Assembly: GCF_000934685.1 (NCBI RefSeq)
Contig: NZ_JYNQ01000001.1
Location: 1,228,501 to 1,292,500 of the forward strand
DNA from: Lacinutrix sp. Hel_I_90
GTDB taxonomy: Bacteria > Bacteroidota > Bacteroidia > Flavobacteriales > Flavobacteriaceae
Reading direction: 5' to 3'
DNA: 64,000 nt
Shown: positions 1 to 9,323 of the stretch, piece by piece
How the letters are laid out: every line of letters starts with the position of its first letter
Numbering within the stretch: position 1 is the stretch's first letter
Translations under genes and position numbers: made by a program
The notes under the pieces: generated by a model
Database searches by the model: none
Told to the model about the DNA's origin: nothing
Seen by the model: only the letters and a program-made list of their open reading frames with translations

Positions 1-1095
1 AAACTTGATTTCGCTTCTGCTACCAACAACATTAAAATTACAGACACCATAAATAATAGTATTATTAAAGGGCATTATGCTGAAGTCTATAAATCTAAAG
101 ATTCTGCTTTTGTTACTAAACGTGCTTTGGCGATTTCAGTTCAGGAAAAAGACTCGGTTTACATTCATGCAGATACCTTGATGGTGACTGGAAAGGAAGA
201 CAACCGTATTACGAGAGCTTTTAGAAATGCAAAGATTTTTAAATCAGATTTAAGCGGGAAATCTGATTCTATTCATGTGAATCATCAATCGGGTTTAACA
301 CAATTGATTAATCTGTCTCGATTATCTTCAACAGATCCTTTTGCAGTAAAACGCAGACCTATTCTTTGGAGTTTAAAAAACCAAATGACTGGCGATACCA
401 TTCATCTAAAATCAAATCCAGAAACCGAAAAACTAGACTCGCTACTCCTTTTCGAAAATGCGTTTCTAATTAGTAAGGACTCTATAGGTGTTAACGACTA
501 CAGCCAGGTTAAAGGCAAGCGCTTGGTTGGCTTATTCGATGAGGAAAATCAGTTAAAACAAGTTAATATCTTTAAAAATTCTGAGTCTATTTTTGTGTTG
601 AGAAACGAAGACGATGAATTGATTGGATACGATAAAGCCCGTTCTGCAAATATTGAAATGTTTTTTGAAGCTGGTGATATCTCTATTTACAAACGACTTA
701 TTCAGCCAGAAGCCAAAACGTATCCTGAAGAAGATTTTCCAGAAAACCTGAGAAAATTAAAAGATTTCGATTGGCGTGAAGAAGAGAGACCTTTGAGTGT
801 TGCAGATTTATTTAAAGACGACTTACCTTTAAATCTGCCAAAAATAAAAGGTTTAGAACCTTTTGTGCCTGAAGAAGAGTTTTTTGACAACAACTTGCTA
901 GGTCGTGTTGAAGATGCAGACAATTCTGCAAAACCAAAAGTACGATATGACGGACAGAAATCAGCGCTTCCAAAAGCGTCAAGAGAACTTCCAAAGCAAT
1001 TAAAAAAACAGAGTAAAGAAGAGAAGCGCACGCCAAATCCGACCGTAAAAAAACCACTATTAGGCAAACCTATTATAGAGAAAGATGAAAATTAG
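1..1095 (+). CDS. OstA-like / LptA-type envelope protein, C-terminal part
   Basis: The reading frame is open from the first base of the window, so this is the 3' part (364 codons plus stop) of a longer gene. The text is typical of flavobacterial OstA-like proteins, a beta-jellyroll family related to LptA and the N-terminal part of LptD that binds lipopolysaccharide in the periplasm: short alternating polar and hydrophobic strands with phrases such as YIHADTLMVTG and AEVYKSKDSAFVTKRA. The last ~100 residues are a charged, Lys/Pro-rich tail that is probably disordered. Its TAG stop shares its final G with the GTG start of the next gene, so the two are translationally coupled. A role in LPS transport is inferred from the family; the signal peptide lies outside the window. 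Confidence 0.75.
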   Translation, partial: KLDFASATNNIKITDTINNSIIKGHYAEVYKSKDSAFVTKRALAISVQEKDSVYIHADTLMVTGKEDNRITRAFRNAKIFKSDLSGKSDSIHVNHQSGLTQLINLSRLSSTDPFAVKRRPILWSLKNQMTGDTIHLKSNPETEKLDSLLLFENAFLISKDSIGVNDYSQVKGKRLVGLFDEENQLKQVNIFKNSESIFVLRNEDDELIGYDKARSANIEMFFEAGDISIYKRLIQPEAKTYPEEDFPENLRKLKDFDWREEERPLSVADLFKDDLPLNLPKIKGLEPFVPEEEFFDNNLLGRVEDADNSAKPKVRYDGQKSALPKASRELPKQLKKQSKEEKRTPNPTVKKPLLGKPIIEKDEN

Positions 1096-2279
1096 TGAAA
1101 ACCGATTTCTTTAAATATCAAGCACAAACCACACCACATCCTTTAGCGATGGAGATTTCTCATGCTGAAGGTTCCTATATCTATGACACAAACAACAAAG
1201 CCTATTTAGACTTTGTAGCTGGTGTTTCAGCCTGTAGTCTTGGGCATCGGCATCCCCGAGTGGTTTCTGCTATAAAAAACCAACTCGATAAGTATTTACA
1301 TGTTATGGTTTATGGTGAATACATTCAAAAAACAGCTGTTGACCTCACTAAACTATTAGCTAGACATTTACCAAAACCACTAGAAAAAACCTATTTGGTT
1401 AATTCGGGCACAGAAGCTATAGAAGGGGCCATTAAATTAGCCCGACGTGCCACAGGGCGAAGCCAGATTATAGCCGCGCACAACGCCTACCATGGCAACA
1501 CGATGGGTTCGCTTAGCTTAATGGATTATGAAGAACGCAAAGCCCCTTTTAGACCATTAGTCCCAGATGTAAGTCATATTACATTTAATCACGAGCCTCA
1601 TTTAAAACACATCACTAACAAAACAGCTTGTGTGATTTTAGAAACCATTCAAGGCGGTGCAGGTTTTATTGAGCCACAAAATGGCTTTCTTACAAAAATC
1701 AGGAAACGCTGTAATGACGTCGGTGCTTTATTAATTTTAGATGAAATTCAACCAGGAATAGGGCGCACAGGTAAACTCTTTGGGTTTGAACATTACCACT
1801 GCATTCCAGATATTTTAGTTACAGGCAAAGGTTTAGGTGGCGGCATGCCTATTGGTGCTTTTACCGCCTCGAGTAAATTAATGGATGTATTATATGACAC
1901 GCCTAAATTAGGACACATCACCACTTTTGGGGGCCATCCAGTAATCGCTGCTGCAGCTTTAGCAACACTACAAGAAATTACTGAAAGTGACTTAATGGCA
2001 CAAACACTTGAAAAAGAAATACTGGTTAGAAAACATTTACAGCATCCCTTAATTACTGAAATTCGTGGTCGTGGCTTGATGTTGGCAGCGGTACTGCCCT
2101 CAGCAGAAATCACCAATCAATTGGTTTTAAAGGCTCAAGATCAAGGTTTAATCTTGTTTTGGTTATTATTTGAACCTAAAGCCATTCGTATTACGCCCCC
2201 TTTAACAATCTCAAATGCCGAACTCATAAAAGGCTGTGGCATTATAATTGCAGTATTAAACACAATACAACGTCATTAA
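1095..2279 (+). CDS. Class III PLP-dependent aminotransferase
   Basis: A 394-residue fold-type I aminotransferase of the acetylornithine/ornithine/GABA class. The cofactor motifs are intact: NSGTEAIEGA near residue 103, LILDEIQPG with the pyridine-nitrogen Asp at 216, and TGKGLGGGMP with the Schiff-base Lys at 245. I accept the GTG start because the N-terminal stretch MKTDFFKYQAQTTPHPLA is what this flavobacterial subgroup normally carries; the next ATG (1149) would remove it. It overlaps the OstA-like gene by one base. The amino donor and the real substrate cannot be read from the sequence. Flavobacterial annotation usually calls these aspartate aminotransferase family proteins. No arginine-biosynthesis neighbours support an ArgD role. 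Confidence 0.88.
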   Translation: MKTDFFKYQAQTTPHPLAMEISHAEGSYIYDTNNKAYLDFVAGVSACSLGHRHPRVVSAIKNQLDKYLHVMVYGEYIQKTAVDLTKLLARHLPKPLEKTYLVNSGTEAIEGAIKLARRATGRSQIIAAHNAYHGNTMGSLSLMDYEERKAPFRPLVPDVSHITFNHEPHLKHITNKTACVILETIQGGAGFIEPQNGFLTKIRKRCNDVGALLILDEIQPGIGRTGKLFGFEHYHCIPDILVTGKGLGGGMPIGAFTASSKLMDVLYDTPKLGHITTFGGHPVIAAAALATLQEITESDLMAQTLEKEILVRKHLQHPLITEIRGRGLMLAAVLPSAEITNQLVLKAQDQGLILFWLLFEPKAIRITPPLTISNAELIKGCGIIIAVLNTIQRH

Positions 2280-2437
2280 TTCCTTAGCAAGGTGTTAATT
2301 TTCAGTTATTAAGCCCCTTAAAAACGTAAGCGCACTAACAGTTGTTCATTACTTTGTTAAAAACATTTGGGTTTAAATACCCGTAAAAAAGGAATTGAGT
2401 ATTACATTTAGAGTAACGCAACGCTAAACATTAGCCT

Positions 2438-3820
2438 ATGGAATTTAGCCAAGAAGACTACGAAAATAAATCGCTCACTAAGTTTGAATCGATGCTAAAA
2501 ACAAACAATGTTTTGTTTTTTGATTCGAATGAATTTGAAAATATCATACACTACTATCTTAATCAAGGTAAGGTTGCTTTAGCGAAAAAAGCCATCAAAC
2601 TCGGTTTAGAACAACACCCTACTTCTACTAACCTCAAACTATTTAAAGTTGAAGTTTTTGTTTTTGAAAACGAGCTTGAAAAAGCGCATTCTCTTTTAGA
2701 TAGCCTGTATGTTTTAGAGCCTTCAAACGAAGAAATCTATATACAAAAAGCAAATATCCTATCAAAAGATGACAAACACGAAGAAGCCATTTCTGTATTA
2801 CATCGTGCTTTAGAATTAGCAGAAGATACTGCAGATCTCTATTCCTTAATTGGGATGGAGCATTTATTTCTAGATCAGTTTGAAGCGGCTAAAGAGAGTT
2901 TTATGAAATGTCTAGAGGAAGATCCAGAAGATTATGCCTCTCTATACAACATCGTTTATTGCTTTGATTTTTTAGATCAAAACGAAGCTGCTATCACCTA
3001 TTTAAACAATTATTTAGATAGCAATCCATATTGTGAAGTGGCCTGGCATCAATTAGGCAGACAGTATTATGAGATGAAAGACTTTATAAAAGCCTTAAGC
3101 GCTTATGATTTCGCCATTATTTCTGATGATACTTTTGTTGGGGCTTATCTTGAAAAAGGTAAAGTTCTAGAAAAATTAAAACGTTACAACGAAGCCATTG
3201 AAAATTATAGCATTACCTTAACTTTAGATGACCCCACTTCGTTCGCTTTATTGCGTATTGGTAATTGTCATGAAAAATTAGGTCAAGATGATTTAGCGGT
3301 ACAATATTACTATAAAACGGTTCATGAAGATCCGTTATTAGACAAAGGATGGATTGCAATCACTAAATTTTATGTGAGGCAAAAAAATGCTCAAAAAGCC
3401 TTATACTACATTAATAAAGCTATAAATATTGATAGTGAAAATGTCATCTACTGGAAACTCTATGCTAAGATTAATCATAGATTAAATTTACTAGAAGAAG
3501 CTGAACGCGGTTATAAACGCGCCATTGAATTAGGTAACTACGAATTAGAAACCTGGTTAATACGTAGTGATTTATTAACACAACTAGGAGAACCAGAAGC
3601 GGCAAGTTTTAATTTAATTCAAGCTGCAGAATTCTATCCTGAGCATGCTGAAATAGAGTTTCGTTTAGCGGGACTATACTATTCCCTTTTGGAAACAGAA
3701 AAAGCCAGCTATCACTTAAAAAATGCCCTGCGTTTTGATGCTGAGCATGTGATTATTTTAGAGGAGCTATTTCCAGAGGTTTATGAGTCTTTGCTAGTAA
3801 ATAGTGTGATTAGCAGGTAA
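2438..3820 (+). CDS. Tetratricopeptide repeat protein
   Basis: A 460-residue, acidic, all-helical protein made of consecutive TPR units of about 34 residues, for example EEAISVLHRALELAEDTADL, KALSAYDFAIISDD and EAIENYSITLTLDD. There is no signal peptide, membrane segment or attached enzymatic domain, so it is probably a cytoplasmic scaffold that binds partner proteins. The ATG at 2438 is the natural start. A 158-bp spacer separates it from the aminotransferase, so it probably has its own transcript. The partner is unknown. Similar TPR proteins are common in Flavobacteriaceae without assigned function. Confidence 0.85.
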   Translation: MEFSQEDYENKSLTKFESMLKTNNVLFFDSNEFENIIHYYLNQGKVALAKKAIKLGLEQHPTSTNLKLFKVEVFVFENELEKAHSLLDSLYVLEPSNEEIYIQKANILSKDDKHEEAISVLHRALELAEDTADLYSLIGMEHLFLDQFEAAKESFMKCLEEDPEDYASLYNIVYCFDFLDQNEAAITYLNNYLDSNPYCEVAWHQLGRQYYEMKDFIKALSAYDFAIISDDTFVGAYLEKGKVLEKLKRYNEAIENYSITLTLDDPTSFALLRIGNCHEKLGQDDLAVQYYYKTVHEDPLLDKGWIAITKFYVRQKNAQKALYYINKAINIDSENVIYWKLYAKINHRLNLLEEAERGYKRAIELGNYELETWLIRSDLLTQLGEPEAASFNLIQAAEFYPEHAEIEFRLAGLYYSLLETEKASYHLKNALRFDAEHVIILEELFPEVYESLLVNSVISR

Positions 3821-3886
3821 ATTAATGTCGCTTTACGAATTGAATGATAGTCAAGTCAAAGAAAAAGCGAAGACTATAAGAAGAAA

Positions 3887-3935
3887 TGCCCAAAAAAAAT
3901 GAGATTAATTGATTAATAATCACTAATCTCGGGCA
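3887..3935. other. Bulged inverted repeat between the TPR gene and DUF368
   Basis: Two nested perfect arms face each other: TGCCC (3887-3891) with GGGCA (3931-3935), and GAGATTA (3901-3907) with TAATCTC (3924-3930). A nine-base A-rich strand bulges on the 5' side. It lies 67 bases after the TPR stop and 60 bases before the DUF368 start. It could be a terminator of the TPR gene, although no T-run follows, or a DNA operator. Confidence 0.4.
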
Positions 3936-3966
3936 ATAAAACCAAAACAGTTCTCTCAAAAATACA

Positions 3967-3974
3967 TACCTTTG
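3967..3974 (+). promoter_or_regulatory. Putative -7 box upstream of the DUF368 pair
   Basis: TACCTTTG matches the Bacteroidota -7 consensus TAnnTTTG exactly and ends 20 bases before the ATG at 3995. No clear TTG -33 element lies 17-23 bases upstream, so the call rests on one box. Confidence 0.45.
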
Positions 3975-3994
3975 GTTTAGTAAAAAACTAAAGC

Positions 3995-5002
3995 ATGCCA
4001 AGACAATTTAAAGACTACTTACTCATTTCGCTTAAAGGCATCGCCATGGGTGCGGCAGATGCTGTTCCTGGCGTTTCGGGTGGCACGATTGCCTTCATCT
4101 CTGGAATTTACGAAGAATTAATTACGACCATTAGTAATATTAATATCGCTCTTTTTAAAACCCTAAAAACAGAAGGTTTTAAAGCGTTCTGGGCACAAGC
4201 CAATGGCAGTTTTGTATTAGCCTTATTAACAGGTATCATTATAAGTTTTGCCTCGTTTATGCGCTTAGCAAAATATCTTATAGAACAACATCCGGTCTTG
4301 ATTTGGTCTTTCTTTTTCGGTCTCATCGTGGTTAGTATTTATTTTGTAGGTAAACAAATTACCAAATGGAAACCGTTAACCATTATCGCTGTTATTGTTG
4401 GAGCTGCCATCGCGTATTACGTGACCAGCCTACCCAGTCTAGCAGCGAATAACAACCCTTGGTTCTTATTTATAGCTGGAGCCATTGCCATTTGTGCCAT
4501 GATTTTACCAGGCATTTCAGGATCATTTATTCTTATCATTTTAGGCGCCTATAAAGCATTGAGCAATGCCATGCATGATTTCGATTTTAAAAAAATAGCC
4601 ATTTTTGCTATGGGTGCTGTTGTTGGTCTACTTAGTTTCAGTAAACTCTTAAAATGGCTTTTCAAAAACTATCATAACACAACATTAGCCTTACTTACTG
4701 GTTTTATTTTAGGGTCTTTAAACAAAATGTGGCCTTGGAAGCAAACTGTTTCTGTAATGAATGAAACCACAGGGAAAGAAGTGCCTTTCAATGTCATTTC
4801 AGAATTAGGGACACTCTCTGTTTTTCAAAAAAACGAAAATGATTTTGATAGCTATAAAACAGTTATGGAACAGAGTATTTCTCCGTTTCAATATTCAGAA
4901 ATTAATAGTATAGACCACCAATTAACTCTGGCTCTTGTGCTAATGGTTGCTGGATTCTTAACCATATTTATATTAGAAAAAATAGGCGCTAAAAAAGTAT
5001 AA
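3995..5002 (+). CDS. DUF368 membrane protein, undecaprenyl-phosphate translocase family (copy 1)
   Basis: A 335-residue polytopic inner-membrane protein with two related DUF368 signature segments: MGAADAVPGVSGGTIAFISG near residue 18 and MILPGISGSFILIILGAY near residue 168. This repeat suggests an inverted two-half transporter fold. DUF368 proteins (PopT in Vibrio cholerae) have been reported to return undecaprenyl phosphate, the lipid carrier for peptidoglycan and surface glycans, to the cytoplasmic leaflet. That function is assigned here by family. The stop is followed with no gap by the ATG of a second DUF368 gene. A soluble insertion around residues 255-310 (QTVSVMNETTGKEVPF) lies between late helices. 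Confidence 0.85.
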   Translation: MPRQFKDYLLISLKGIAMGAADAVPGVSGGTIAFISGIYEELITTISNINIALFKTLKTEGFKAFWAQANGSFVLALLTGIIISFASFMRLAKYLIEQHPVLIWSFFFGLIVVSIYFVGKQITKWKPLTIIAVIVGAAIAYYVTSLPSLAANNNPWFLFIAGAIAICAMILPGISGSFILIILGAYKALSNAMHDFDFKKIAIFAMGAVVGLLSFSKLLKWLFKNYHNTTLALLTGFILGSLNKMWPWKQTVSVMNETTGKEVPFNVISELGTLSVFQKNENDFDSYKTVMEQSISPFQYSEINSIDHQLTLALVLMVAGFLTIFILEKIGAKKV

Positions 5003-6022
5003 ATGCAGAGTACAAGAACCTTAAGCGATAAATTTTTTCTAGTTTTAAAAGGACTGGGAATGGGTGCAGCTAACAAAGTGCCTGGTGTTTCTGGTGGTGT
5101 TGTTGCTTTTGTTGCCGGATTCTATGAGGAGTTTATTTATTCGCTTAAACGATTTAATCTTATTGCTTTACGGTTATTGCTCTCTGGTCGATTTTCGTCC
5201 TTTTTCCATTATGTTAATGGTCGGTTTTTAAGTTTACTGTTTTTTGGCATGCTGGTGAGCTATTTTAGCGTCTCCCAAATTTTAGATTTTGCTATAGAAC
5301 ATTACGAACTCTATGTGTGGAGTGTATTTTTTGGAATGATTGTAGGCTCTATATATTACATTAGTAAAGATTTTGAAGATTGGAAATTAACCACCTACTT
5401 GGCACTATTAATCGGTGCGGCTATCGGCATTGGTATTAGCTTTCTAGACCCTGCAACCGAAAACGACAATTTATGGTTTGTTTTTTTCTGTGGTATTATT
5501 AGCGTGTCAGGCATGACATTACCTGGGTTTTCAGGCTCTTTCATTCTTATTTTATTAGGTAATTATGTGTTGCTTTTAGTCGATTCTGTGAATGCCTTAT
5601 ATGATACGTTCTATGAGGTATTGGGCGGAAATTTTAGCTTTACAGCAAACGTAGAACGCCTTCGAATGCTTAAAGTATTAGCTGTTTTTACCTTGGGTTC
5701 TGTTTTTGGCTTAGTCACCTTCTCTCACGCCCTCAGCTATATTCTAAAACACTATAAAAGCGTGACTACAGCCTCTATTATTGGTTTTATAGTCGGTTCG
5801 CTTGGTGTGGTTTGGCCCTGGAAAGAGACCATCTATAAAAAAGATCCTAATGGCGCCTTCTTGTTTGATTCTGGCGGAACCTATATTGTTAAAAACTACA
5901 AACGTTTTATACCTGAATTAAATACAGAAACCTTTATTGCCATTGCTTTTGTAATCTTTGGAATTGCTATTGTATTAGGTTTAGCATATTACGATAAAAA
6001 AACAAGAACAGTCAATGCGTAG
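5003..6022 (+). CDS. DUF368 membrane protein, undecaprenyl-phosphate translocase family (copy 2)
   Basis: A 339-residue paralogue of the preceding gene, with the same two signatures in slightly different form (MGAANKVPGVSGGVVAFVAG and GMTLPGFSGSFILILLGNY) and the same WPWKE/WPWKQ element before a soluble segment. It starts on the base after the upstream stop and overlaps aroE by eight bases, so the three genes are one transcript. The copies are clearly diverged over most of their length, which argues for an old duplication with retained, perhaps distinct, roles or for hetero-oligomer formation. C55-P recycling is inferred from the family. Confidence 0.83.
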   Translation: MQSTRTLSDKFFLVLKGLGMGAANKVPGVSGGVVAFVAGFYEEFIYSLKRFNLIALRLLLSGRFSSFFHYVNGRFLSLLFFGMLVSYFSVSQILDFAIEHYELYVWSVFFGMIVGSIYYISKDFEDWKLTTYLALLIGAAIGIGISFLDPATENDNLWFVFFCGIISVSGMTLPGFSGSFILILLGNYVLLLVDSVNALYDTFYEVLGGNFSFTANVERLRMLKVLAVFTLGSVFGLVTFSHALSYILKHYKSVTTASIIGFIVGSLGVVWPWKETIYKKDPNGAFLFDSGGTYIVKNYKRFIPELNTETFIAIAFVIFGIAIVLGLAYYDKKTRTVNA

Positions 6023-6752
6023 ATTTGGATTAATAGGAAAAAATATTTCATACTCATTTTCTCGAAATTACTTTAAAAATAAATTTGAGTCAGCACAAAT
6101 AGACGATGCCACATACGAAAATTTTGATATTGAGGACATTGAAGCTTTTGACATAAAACTGAAACAGTTACCAAACATTAAAGGTTTTAACGTTACTATT
6201 CCATACAAAGAAGCTATTATTCCTTATTTAGATAAGCTCCATAAAACAGCACAAGCGATTGGTGCAGTAAACACCATTAAAATCAATAAAAAAGGACAAT
6301 GTGTTGGTTACAATACAGATTATTATGGCTTTAAAAAAGCATTAAAGCCGCATCTTGAATCGCATCATAAAAAAGCACTCATCTTAGGCACTGGTGGTGC
6401 GAGTAAAGCGATTGCCTACGTTTTAAAATCTTTAAACATAAGGTATGATTTTGTCTCACGAAGCGCTGCCGAAGGGGTTCATTTTACATACGATATGCTT
6501 TCTGTAGAAGACATAAAAGACCATACGATCATAATTAACTGTACCCCTTTAGGCACTTTTCCCGAAATTGATCGCTGTCCAACCATTCCTTACCAAGGCA
6601 TTAGTAATAAACACATCCTTTTCGATTTAATCTATAATCCAGAGCAAACCAAGTTCCTTAAATATGGACACGATAAAGGCGCAATAACAATAAATGGCCA
6701 CAAGATGCTAGCGTTTCAAGCCGAAAAGGCATGGCGTATTTGGAATAAATAA
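6015..6752 (+). CDS. aroE: Shikimate dehydrogenase
   Basis: A 245-residue enzyme that reduces 3-dehydroshikimate to shikimate with NADPH in the chorismate pathway. The N-terminal substrate domain starts RRFGLIGKNISYSFSRNYF, where the Ser-x-Ser pair normally binds the shikimate carboxylate, followed by KGFNVTIPYKEAI with the catalytic Lys. The nucleotide-binding glycine loop is LGTGGASKAIAYVL. The C-terminal NGHKMLAFQAEKAWRIW is the usual end of the family. It is slightly shorter than the E. coli enzyme (about 270 residues). It overlaps the second DUF368 gene by eight bases, so translation is coupled. Confidence 0.93.
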   Translation: MRRFGLIGKNISYSFSRNYFKNKFESAQIDDATYENFDIEDIEAFDIKLKQLPNIKGFNVTIPYKEAIIPYLDKLHKTAQAIGAVNTIKINKKGQCVGYNTDYYGFKKALKPHLESHHKKALILGTGGASKAIAYVLKSLNIRYDFVSRSAAEGVHFTYDMLSVEDIKDHTIIINCTPLGTFPEIDRCPTIPYQGISNKHILFDLIYNPEQTKFLKYGHDKGAITINGHKMLAFQAEKAWRIWNK

Positions 6753-6842
6753 GCCCTTGAAAAAAATGGCAACACCTATTAATGGTTAACTTTTACTATC
6801 TTTAAGGTCAAAATTTTCACTAGAACCATAACATTTTATAAA

Positions 6843-8867
6843 ATGTCAGAGCAAGATAACCTGCAAAACGCAGACGGAAAAAAGGACTTAAATCCTACAC
6901 AAAACACATCAGTACAAGAAGAACCAACAGAAACGCCTAAAGCGGAAGAAAATACCCAACCGCCTGTTAATGAATCGACTGAAGATGATGTGATCAACGA
7001 AATTGACGAGTCTAATGCGGAAGATGCAGAAGATACTAGCAATAGTGAACGGCACAGTATTGAAGAAAAAGACTACCATGCGATGTCCTTAGATGAATTG
7101 GTTATTGAGCTGGAAAAACTGGTGAAAAATGAAAAAGTACAAACTATAAAAAAGCAGGTTGACACCATTAAAGAGGAGTTTACAGATAAATTCAATGCTC
7201 TTATAGACGACAAAAAAGAAGATTTCTTAAGTAAAGGGGGAAACGAAATAGACTTTCATTATAGCAATCCATTACAACGTAGTTTTAAAGACTCGTATAA
7301 AGAATACCGCTCTAAGCTTACTGCGCATTATAAAGGCTTAGAAAAAGGTTTAAAAGACAACCTATCGACTCGTTTAGAGATTATTGAAGACATTAAGGCA
7401 TTAACAGACCTTGATGAAACAATGAACACAAAATACAAGCAGTTTAAAGAGTTACAGGAGCGCTGGAAGCATGCAGGATCAATTCCGCGTGATAAATACA
7501 ACAATGCCTGGAACAGTTATCATTTTAATGTTGAACGGTTTTATGACCTACTACATTTAGATCGCGACTTACGCGATAAAGATTTTGAGCACAATTTAGA
7601 GCAAAAAACAAAAATTATCGAACGCGCTGAAGAGTTGGCAAATGAAGAGAACACAAATCGTGCGTTTAGAGAATTACAGAATCTCCATAAACTTTGGAAA
7701 GAGGATCTAGGACCGGTTGCAAAAGAGCATCGCGAAGTGATTTGGGAACGTTTTAAACTCGCTACAAAAGTAATTAATGACAAGCGTCAGGTCTATTTTT
7801 CACATTTAGACGCGGTATATGAAAAGAATTTAGAATTTAAGCAAGCCATTATTGCTGAAATTGAAACCATCACTAACGACGTAAAAAACAACTCGCACAA
7901 AGCGTGGCAAACAAAAATAAAAGAAGTCGAGTCTCTACGTGACGGTTTTTTTAAAGCAGGAAAGGTGCCCATTAAAGTCAATGAAGCAACCTGGGCAAAG
8001 TTTAAAGAAGTGGTTAAAAACTTCAATCATAAAAAAAATGATTTTTACAAGTCATTGAAAAATGAGCAATACGAAAATTTAAAAAAGAAACAAGCGCTTG
8101 TTGACATTGCTGAGGCCAATAAAGACAGTGACGATTTTGAAGCAACCACCCCCTTAATGAAGAAAATTCAAGGGGATTGGAAACATATTGGGCATGTACC
8201 TAGAAAAGATAGTGACAAAATCTGGAAAAAATTTAAAGCAGCCTGCAATCATTATTTTGATCGTATTCATCAACAACGTAATGCCGCCAGTGAAGAAGAA
8301 GAAAACGCATTAGTAGAAAAAGAAGCCCTTTTAAAAACCGTAAAAGACACCACTCTTTCTGGCGAACAAAAAGCAGATCTAGCTAAAATTAAAGAGTATA
8401 TTTCTAAATGGAAAGCGATTGGTCGTGTGCCTGGCAAGAAACGTAAAATTGAGAGCGATTTTAATTCGGCTTTAGATACTTTATTCAAATCATTAGATAT
8501 GAATAAAACGGAAGTGGAATTGATTAAGTTTGAAAATAAGCTTCAAGATTTATCAAGTGCAGACGATCCGAGAGTATTGGAAAATGAACGCGCTTTTATT
8601 AGAAAAAAAGTAAGTGAAATAAAAGCTGAAATTAATCAGTTGCAAAATAACTTGTTGTTTTTTAAACATGCTGATGAAAAGAATCCGCTAGTTAAATCGG
8701 TACACGATACTATTAAAAAACATCAAGACGAATTAGCTATTTGGAAAAGCAAACTCAATAAAATAAAAGTTATTTATAATGCGGAAGCAAAGGCGGAAGC
8801 TGAAGCTAAAGCCAAAAAGGAAGCTGAGGCAGAAAACGCTTCTGAGGCTAATTCAGCTAAAGAATAA
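6843..8867 (+). CDS. DUF349 domain-containing coiled-coil protein
   Basis: A 674-residue, highly charged helical protein. After an acidic, low-complexity N-terminal region (residues 1-75, Glu/Asn/Thr rich) come at least five DUF349 units, recognisable by a spaced Trp and the phrase W(K/E)xxGxVPR, for example RWKHAGSIPRDKYNNAWNSY, DWKHIGHVPRKDSDKIWKKF and KWKAIGRVPGKKRKIESDF. The C-terminus ends in an Ala/Glu/Lys helix (AKAEAEAKAKKEAEAE). No signal peptide is present. DUF349 proteins are widespread in Bacteroidota and Actinobacteria and have no established biochemical role. Single gene with its own strong terminator downstream. Confidence 0.88.
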   Translation: MSEQDNLQNADGKKDLNPTQNTSVQEEPTETPKAEENTQPPVNESTEDDVINEIDESNAEDAEDTSNSERHSIEEKDYHAMSLDELVIELEKLVKNEKVQTIKKQVDTIKEEFTDKFNALIDDKKEDFLSKGGNEIDFHYSNPLQRSFKDSYKEYRSKLTAHYKGLEKGLKDNLSTRLEIIEDIKALTDLDETMNTKYKQFKELQERWKHAGSIPRDKYNNAWNSYHFNVERFYDLLHLDRDLRDKDFEHNLEQKTKIIERAEELANEENTNRAFRELQNLHKLWKEDLGPVAKEHREVIWERFKLATKVINDKRQVYFSHLDAVYEKNLEFKQAIIAEIETITNDVKNNSHKAWQTKIKEVESLRDGFFKAGKVPIKVNEATWAKFKEVVKNFNHKKNDFYKSLKNEQYENLKKKQALVDIAEANKDSDDFEATTPLMKKIQGDWKHIGHVPRKDSDKIWKKFKAACNHYFDRIHQQRNAASEEEENALVEKEALLKTVKDTTLSGEQKADLAKIKEYISKWKAIGRVPGKKRKIESDFNSALDTLFKSLDMNKTEVELIKFENKLQDLSSADDPRVLENERAFIRKKVSEIKAEINQLQNNLLFFKHADEKNPLVKSVHDTIKKHQDELAIWKSKLNKIKVIYNAEAKAEAEAKAKKEAEAENASEANSAKE

Positions 8868-8901
8868 CCCCTCCTTTTAGATGTTTATCTATTGTTAATA
8901 T

Positions 8902-8933
8902 AAAAAATGCTCACTTTTTGGTGAGCATTTTTT
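8902..8933 (+). terminator. Rho-independent terminator of the DUF349 gene
   Basis: A perfect 13-bp stem (8902-8914 with 8921-8933, core TGCTCAC/GTGAGCA) with a six-base loop, flanked by A-runs on the left and T-runs on the right. It lies 35 bases after the stop codon. Confidence 0.9.
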
Positions 8934-8934
8934 T

Positions 8935-9323
8935 GTTTAAAAGTATTTCTCCTATCCTACACTTTAGGAATCCGGAGCTACTTACTCCACCACCAAGAAG
9001 ACATGTATAAGAGGTCCTTAAACGTAATATCTTATTATTTATGACATCGCAGTGCGCGATGAAACAAAACATCATAAAAAAACCAAATCCTGTTCGTTTT
9101 TTACAACAAACAGGATTTTGGCTCCTAACTAAACTAACCAATTATTTCTATTTCGCTTACTAGAAATAATCTATTTTTATAAAATGACATACTAAAAAGT
9201 TTACGCTATTAACCAATTTCCTATGAAGAATGATGTCATTTGTTATTATATACGCAGTAAAGATTATTTTGGATCACGAAGACTGAAAATAAAATTAAAG
9301 TTTTTTTATTTTCCCGCTGTATA
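8935..9323. other. Inverted-repeat-rich non-coding spacer
   Basis: About 390 bases with no convincing gene. Four inverted repeats sit close together: CATCGC/GCGATG (9045-9050, 9056-9061), a 12-bp stem with one bulge CCAAATCCTGTT/AACAGGATTTTGG (9083-9094, 9109-9121), a perfect 10-bp pair ATTATTTCTA/TAGAAATAAT (9141-9150, 9161-9170), and a more distant AAATGACAT/ATGTCATTT (9182-9190, 9233-9241). The order suggests a structured transcript or remnants of a palindromic repeat element. The small minus-strand reading frame here resembles nothing and is not called. Confidence 0.5.

Noticed and set aside
8911-9141. 76-codon minus-strand frame after the DUF349 gene
   Set aside because: It begins within the inverted-repeat region, ends in the terminator stem and has no recognisable protein character.
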